Source: Chloroflexales bacterium (GTDB lineage Bacteria > Chloroflexota > Chloroflexia > Chloroflexales > Chloroflexaceae). Taken from it: DNA of 9,665 bases. The DNA lies in NCBI GenBank assembly GCA_013336035.1, contig JAAXUL010000238.1, positions 1 to 9,665 on the forward strand. The letters run 5' to 3'. Numbering within the stretch: the stretch's first letter is position 1; every line of letters begins with the position of its first letter. This document shows positions 7,495 through 9,665 of the stretch, piece by piece. Under the pieces are notes generated by a model. That model saw nothing but the letters and a program-made list of their open reading frames with translations, searched no databases and had not been told where the DNA came from. The position numbers and the translations under genes are program-made.

Positions 7495-7971
7495 ATGCGC
7501 GCAGTCATCCAGCGAGTGAGCGAGGCGTCGGTCGAGGTCGCGGGGCAGATTGTCGGGCGCACGGGCCCCGGCCTGCTGGTGCTGCTTGGCGTCGGCCAGG
7601 GCGACAGCGCCGAGGAGGCCCGCCTCCTGGCTGAGAAGACCGCTGGCCTACGCATCTTCGCCGACGATGAGGGGAAGTTCAACCGCTCGCTGATCGACGT
7701 GGGCGGGGGCGCGCTGGTGATCTCGCAGTTCACGCTCTACGCCGACACCCGCAAAGGGCGACGCCCGAGCTTCAGCGAGGCCGCCCCCCCCGACCAGGCC
7801 GCCCCGCTCGTGGTCGCCTACGCCGAGGCCTTGCGCGCCCTCGGCGCCCCTGTCGAGACCGGCGTCTTCGGCGCAATGATGCGCGTCGCCCTGGTCAACG
7901 AGGGCCCCGTGACAATTATTCTCGACAGCGAGACCTGGAAGCTCCCACGGCGCTCGCCGGCTCTGGCGTAG
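7495..7971 (+). CDS. dtd: D-aminoacyl-tRNA deacylase
   Basis: DTD hydrolyses D-amino acids, and glycine wrongly loaded on tRNA(Ala), from tRNA, keeping D-residues out of proteins. The 158-residue protein opens with the family start MRAVIQRVSEASVEV. It has both active-site motifs: SQFTLYAD (77-84) and the cis-proline motif NEGPVT (135-140). An earlier in-frame ATG at 7447 would add MFGLSPFITGRGSTTS, which does not belong to the family, so 7495 is chosen. A GAGGG at 7478-7482 is a distant ribosome binding site candidate, 12 bases upstream. The C-terminus is about ten residues longer than usual. The 126-bp gap before it contains no convincing promoter or terminator, so it may be read through from the PIN-TRAM gene. 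Confidence 0.93.
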   Translation: MRAVIQRVSEASVEVAGQIVGRTGPGLLVLLGVGQGDSAEEARLLAEKTAGLRIFADDEGKFNRSLIDVGGGALVISQFTLYADTRKGRRPSFSEAAPPDQAAPLVVAYAEALRALGAPVETGVFGAMMRVALVNEGPVTIILDSETWKLPRRSPALA

Positions 7972-8020
7972 GCCCACAGGCTGCTTGCCCTGCTTGCGCC
8001 CCTGTATGGTACACCCCCGG

Positions 8021-8029
8021 TGCTATAAT
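8021..8029 (+). promoter_or_regulatory. Extended -10 promoter of the rsbT–rsbX unit
   Basis: TGCTATAAT gives the extended -10 TG (8021-8022) plus a perfect TATAAT (8024-8029) in the dtd–rsbT gap. No good -35 lies at 16-18 bp; a TTGCGC at 7994-7999 is 24 bp away, too far. Start near 8036 gives a leader of about 49 nt before rsbT. Confidence 0.65.
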
Positions 8030-8084
8030 GCGCCCAAGGTTTCGTGCGCCCCAGCCTCTCCCTTAGACTGACGACGAGCGCTTC

Positions 8085-8516
8085 ATGATGCCAATTCCCT
8101 GCCTTATTCAGCGCGAGGTCGACGTCTATGTTGCGATGAGCCGGGCCCGCGAGCTGGCAACGGCGGTGGGCTTTGGCGCGGTGGACCGCACCCGCATCGA
8201 GATTGTCATCCTCGAGCTGACCCGCAATCTGCTGGTCCACGCCCGGGGCGGCACGCTGACGCTCACCCGGCTAAGCGACTCGGTGCGCGGGGCCGGCATC
8301 GTGATCGAGGCGACCGATACAGGTCCTGGCATCGCCGATATCGAGCTGGCCCTCCAGGATGGCTATAGCACCGCACATACGCTCGGCGCCGGGCTGCCTG
8401 GCGTGCGCCGCCTGATGGACGAGTTTAGCATCGAGTCGACGGTGGGCGTGGGCACGCGTGTGCGGGCCGTCAAGTGGCTCACCACGCCTCAGCGGAGAGC
8501 GATCTATGGCTGTTAG
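8085..8516 (+). CDS. rsbT: RsbT-type anti-sigma serine/threonine kinase
   Basis: RsbT is the switch kinase of the stressosome: it phosphorylates RsbS and RsbR, then leaves to activate an output protein. The 143-residue protein is a single GHKL ATPase domain. It has the N-box ELTRN (44-48), the G1 box DTGPGI (78-83) and the G2 box GAGLPG (101-106). It also shows the RsbT-typical stretches ARELATAVGFGAVDRTRI and GLPGVRRLMDEFSIES, and ends in VKWL like Bacillus RsbT. These separate it from RsbW and SpoIIAB. Two adjacent ATG codons (8085, 8088) are possible starts. The ribosome binding site is weak. The gene overlaps rsbX by 11 bp and has its own promoter, but rsbR and rsbS, which normally precede it, are absent. 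The kinase function is inferred from family membership. Confidence 0.88.
   Translation: MMPIPCLIQREVDVYVAMSRARELATAVGFGAVDRTRIEIVILELTRNLLVHARGGTLTLTRLSDSVRGAGIVIEATDTGPGIADIELALQDGYSTAHTLGAGLPGVRRLMDEFSIESTVGVGTRVRAVKWLTTPQRRAIYGC
8494..8497 (+). promoter_or_regulatory. Ribosome binding site of rsbX inside rsbT
   Basis: GGAG lies eight bases before the ATG at 8506, within the rsbT coding region. It supports this start over the GTG/ATG codons further upstream in the same frame (for example 8458) and fits translational coupling to rsbT. Confidence 0.6.
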
Positions 8517-9087
8517 CTGGGGCGCCGTCGTTCGCCCAAAGGCCGGTCAGACTGTCAGCGGCGACACCTACGTGGTCGCGAGCTTCGAGCCGGCCGGCCT
8601 GCTGGTCTGCGTGATCGATGGCCTGGGCGGCGGCGCCGAGGCCGCCCACGCCGCCCTGGCTGCCGCCGAGGTTGTGCGCGCCCGGCCGGGTGACGACCAG
8701 GCTATGCTGCTCCAGCGGGCCCATGGGGCCCTCCATGGCACCAGGGGCGCCGTCATGTCCCTTCTGACGTTCAATCTGCAGCTGCGCAGCGTCAGCTATA
8801 TGGGCGTCGGCAACATCGGTGCCCACGTCTACAGCGCCCTGCCGATCAAGCCGATCTCGAAGAATGGGATCATCGGCTATAAGCTGCCCAGCCTGCTGAA
8901 GCTCTCCTATAGCTATAATTTTGGCGATACCTTCGTTCTATATAGCGACGGTGTCTCGAGCCGTCTTAACCTCGACACAACCATTGATACCACCCTGCCT
9001 CCTCAACGCCTCGCCGAGCGTATTCTGCATCTCCACGGCAAGGACAACGACGACGCAACCGTTGTGGCGGTTCGGATCACCGAGTAG
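8506..9087 (+). CDS. rsbX: RsbX-type PP2C family serine phosphatase
   Basis: RsbX removes phosphate from RsbS and RsbR and so resets the stressosome after a stress response. The 193-residue protein is one short PPM/PP2C domain, close to the size of Bacillus RsbX and much shorter than RsbU or SpoIIE. The metal-binding aspartates are present: D20 (SGDTY), D38 (CVIDGLGGG), D148 (LYSDGV) and D183 (NDDATVV). GVGNIG (100-105) is the usual core strand turn. The start at 8506 overlaps the end of rsbT by 11 bp, a sign of translational coupling. The stretch at about 8820-9000 is visibly richer in A and T than its surroundings. The neighbouring rsbT makes RsbX the best name; another small SpoIIE-type phosphatase cannot be fully excluded. 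Confidence 0.82.
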   Translation: MAVSWGAVVRPKAGQTVSGDTYVVASFEPAGLLVCVIDGLGGGAEAAHAALAAAEVVRARPGDDQAMLLQRAHGALHGTRGAVMSLLTFNLQLRSVSYMGVGNIGAHVYSALPIKPISKNGIIGYKLPSLLKLSYSYNFGDTFVLYSDGVSSRLNLDTTIDTTLPPQRLAERILHLHGKDNDDATVVAVRITE

Positions 9088-9090
9088 GCT

Positions 9091-9665
9091 ATGAATATCG
9101 ACCTCGCAGCCTGGCTCGACGCCCAGCGCCTTGACCTGCTCCCGCTGTGGACCGACATCATGTCGTCCCCCATGTCTGGCGCGCTACCCGCCGATTCTGA
9201 CAACGCCGAGGACGGCGAGGTCGTCACGATCAGCCCCGCGGTGGATGTCTCTCTGCTCTATGATGCCGCCATCCGCGCGGCGCGCGGCGACCACGCGCTT
9301 TTCGACGAGCAGCTGCGCGGCCTGGTCCTGGCCGAAGGCCCTGGGGCAGGTCTCGCGGCCGGCCTCGACCTGACCAACCAGCTTTGTCGCAGCGTCCGCG
9401 CCCGCGCCCGCGCTGGCGCCGCCCCCGCCGAGGCCCTCGCCCTGGGCGAGGCGCTCGATGAGCTGTTCGCGCGGGCTGCCACCGCCGTGGCGCGGGCCTG
9501 GGACGCCCACAGCCGCGAGCTGATCCGCGACCATGAGTTTATCGCCGAGAGCCTTGACTCGGCCTCGGCCGCCGCCGACCGGCGCGCGCTCCAGCTCCAG
9601 GCGCTGAATGTTATCTCGCAGCAGCTCTCGGCCATCCTCGAGCCCGACCAGCTCTTCGATCTGGT
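9091..9665 (+). CDS. GAF-domain signalling protein with helical N-terminus (3' truncated)
   Basis: The frame is open from the ATG at 9091 to the end of the window: 191 full codons, no stop. The start is three bases after the rsbX stop, so translation is probably coupled. Residues 1-22 (MNIDLAAWLDAQRLDLLPLW) and most of 55-165 look all-helical and alanine-rich, with an acidic low-complexity link at about 30-50. This pattern resembles the helical N-terminal domains of RsbR-like and RsbU-like proteins. The last visible residues, 171-191 (ALNVISQQLSAILEPDQLFD plus L), match the opening of a GAF domain. What follows is outside the window; a histidine kinase, a SpoIIE phosphatase or further sensors are all possible. 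Its place directly behind rsbT–rsbX suggests it is their sensor or output partner, which is an inference. Confidence 0.7.
   Translation, partial: MNIDLAAWLDAQRLDLLPLWTDIMSSPMSGALPADSDNAEDGEVVTISPAVDVSLLYDAAIRAARGDHALFDEQLRGLVLAEGPGAGLAAGLDLTNQLCRSVRARARAGAAPAEALALGEALDELFARAATAVARAWDAHSRELIRDHEFIAESLDSASAAADRRALQLQALNVISQQLSAILEPDQLFDL

Noticed and set aside
8914..8919. TATAAT inside rsbX, a candidate internal promoter for the GAF gene
   Set aside because: It encodes part of a SYSYNF stretch, has no -35 or extended TG, and lacks the GC that follows the three intergenic -10 sites.

Overview
This is a GC-rich chromosomal window with tightly packed genes, all on the + strand. The mix of genes suggests a member of the Chloroflexota, probably the class Chloroflexia. 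It combines a Firmicutes-like clpC–radA–PIN/TRAM (yacL-type) order, a short four-domain S1 protein, an rsbT–rsbX stress-signalling pair and strong TATAAT promoters in otherwise GC-rich DNA. The phylum is inferred from gene content; no marker was aligned.

Layout. (1) Positions 1-798 hold the 3' part of a membrane-anchored HAMP-like protein ending in a degenerate class III nucleotide cyclase homology domain. (2) Positions 839-4781 form one unit: a promoter, a four-repeat ribosomal protein S1, then clpC 38 bp downstream, closed by a perfect 13-bp hairpin. (3) Positions 4849-7368 form a second unit: an extended -10 promoter placed so that radA should be read from a leaderless mRNA, followed by a membrane-anchored PIN-TRAM nuclease of the YacL family. 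D-aminoacyl-tRNA deacylase (dtd) follows, without a clear promoter of its own. (4) Positions 8021-9665 form a third unit: an extended -10 promoter, then an RsbT-type kinase, an RsbX-type phosphatase (overlapping rsbT by 11 bp), and, 3 bp after that, the start of a large signalling protein with an all-helical N-terminus running into a GAF domain. The window ends inside this last gene.

How the genes fit together. The first two units are housekeeping and protein/nucleic-acid quality control: translation (S1), unfolding for ClpP proteolysis (ClpC), recombination-intermediate processing (RadA), a putative RNase (PIN-TRAM) and removal of D-amino acids from tRNA (DTD). The last unit is a partner-switching stress module. 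RsbT and RsbX normally act on the stressosome proteins RsbR and RsbS, but neither is adjacent here; the GAF protein next door may be the sensor or the target of RsbT. The three promoters share the octamer TATAATGC. The most interesting points are the leaderless radA start, the dead cyclase-like domain, and the rsbT–rsbX–GAF unit lacking rsbR/rsbS. I saw no mobile element, CRISPR array, tRNA or rRNA, and no gene-free stretch longer than 300 bases.
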